From Limisphaerales bacterium (GTDB taxonomy: Bacteria; Verrucomicrobiota; Verrucomicrobiae; Limisphaerales; UBA11358): a stretch of 5,350 bases of DNA. The position numbers were made by a program, and so were the translations under genes. Positions 5,330 to 5,350 of this stretch are shown here, piece after piece (within the stretch, counting starts at the first letter, position 1; every line of letters begins with the position of its first letter). Location: contig PLZL01000145.1 of the NCBI GenBank assembly GCA_003152145.1, forward strand, positions 1 to 5,350, written 5' to 3'. Below the pieces are notes generated by a model that searched no databases, had not been told where the DNA came from, and worked only from the letters and a program-made list of their open reading frames with translations.

Positions 5330-5350
5330 CGTTGTTGAGTTTGGCGGCTG

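Overview
The window looks like chromosomal DNA of a free-living bacterium, probably a member of the Verrucomicrobiota or a neighbouring PVC lineage. This rests on family resemblance only: a YtrA-type GntR regulator next to an ABC ATPase and a large permease with a C-terminal zinc ribbon, and degenerate HTH modules of the 'TLGExxxxxRLEL...WE' type that I associate with those phyla. No rRNA or other marker gene is present to prove it.

Left part (1-1123): an accessory-looking stretch. It holds a small membrane-anchored zinc-ribbon protein on the minus strand (30-314), then a 91-bp imperfect palindrome (341-431) whose ends match the integron attC core patterns RYYYAAC/GTTRRRY, then two tandem related HTH modules (399-716 intact, 839-1030 degraded). 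A 17-bp direct repeat (436-452 and 737-753) precedes each module. The stretch ends in a 56-bp inverted-repeat structure (1033-1088) with TG...CA ends, either the fused ends of an IS21-like element or a strong hairpin followed by a T-run.

Centre (1124-4559): a three-gene plus-strand operon with overlapping genes. It has a promoter/operator-like region, a short GntR/YtrA-type repressor (GTG start at 1163), an ABC ATPase (1569), and a 687-residue permease (2496-4559) with about seven N-terminal membrane segments, a large extracytoplasmic domain, about three more segments and a cytoplasmic zinc ribbon. The likely logic is a self-regulated ABC-2 exporter or envelope-stress system of unknown substrate. 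The ATPase carries a +1 frameshift near 2307-2311. The conserved C-terminus continues in another frame and would end at 2499, overlapping the permease start as ATGA. The nucleotide-binding core is intact, so the protein may still work with an altered tail, or the shift may be a sequencing error.

Right part (4560-5350): a third HTH module (about 4644-4874), possibly a remnant, abuts tail-to-tail a minus-strand gene for a small protein of the bacterial eRF1-domain-3-like ('translational machinery protein') type (4875-5318). No tRNA, rRNA or CRISPR array was seen. I do not see a wholly new system. The points most worth following are the frameshifted ATPase, the attC-like palindrome, the HTH modules around the operon and the IS21-like end pair.
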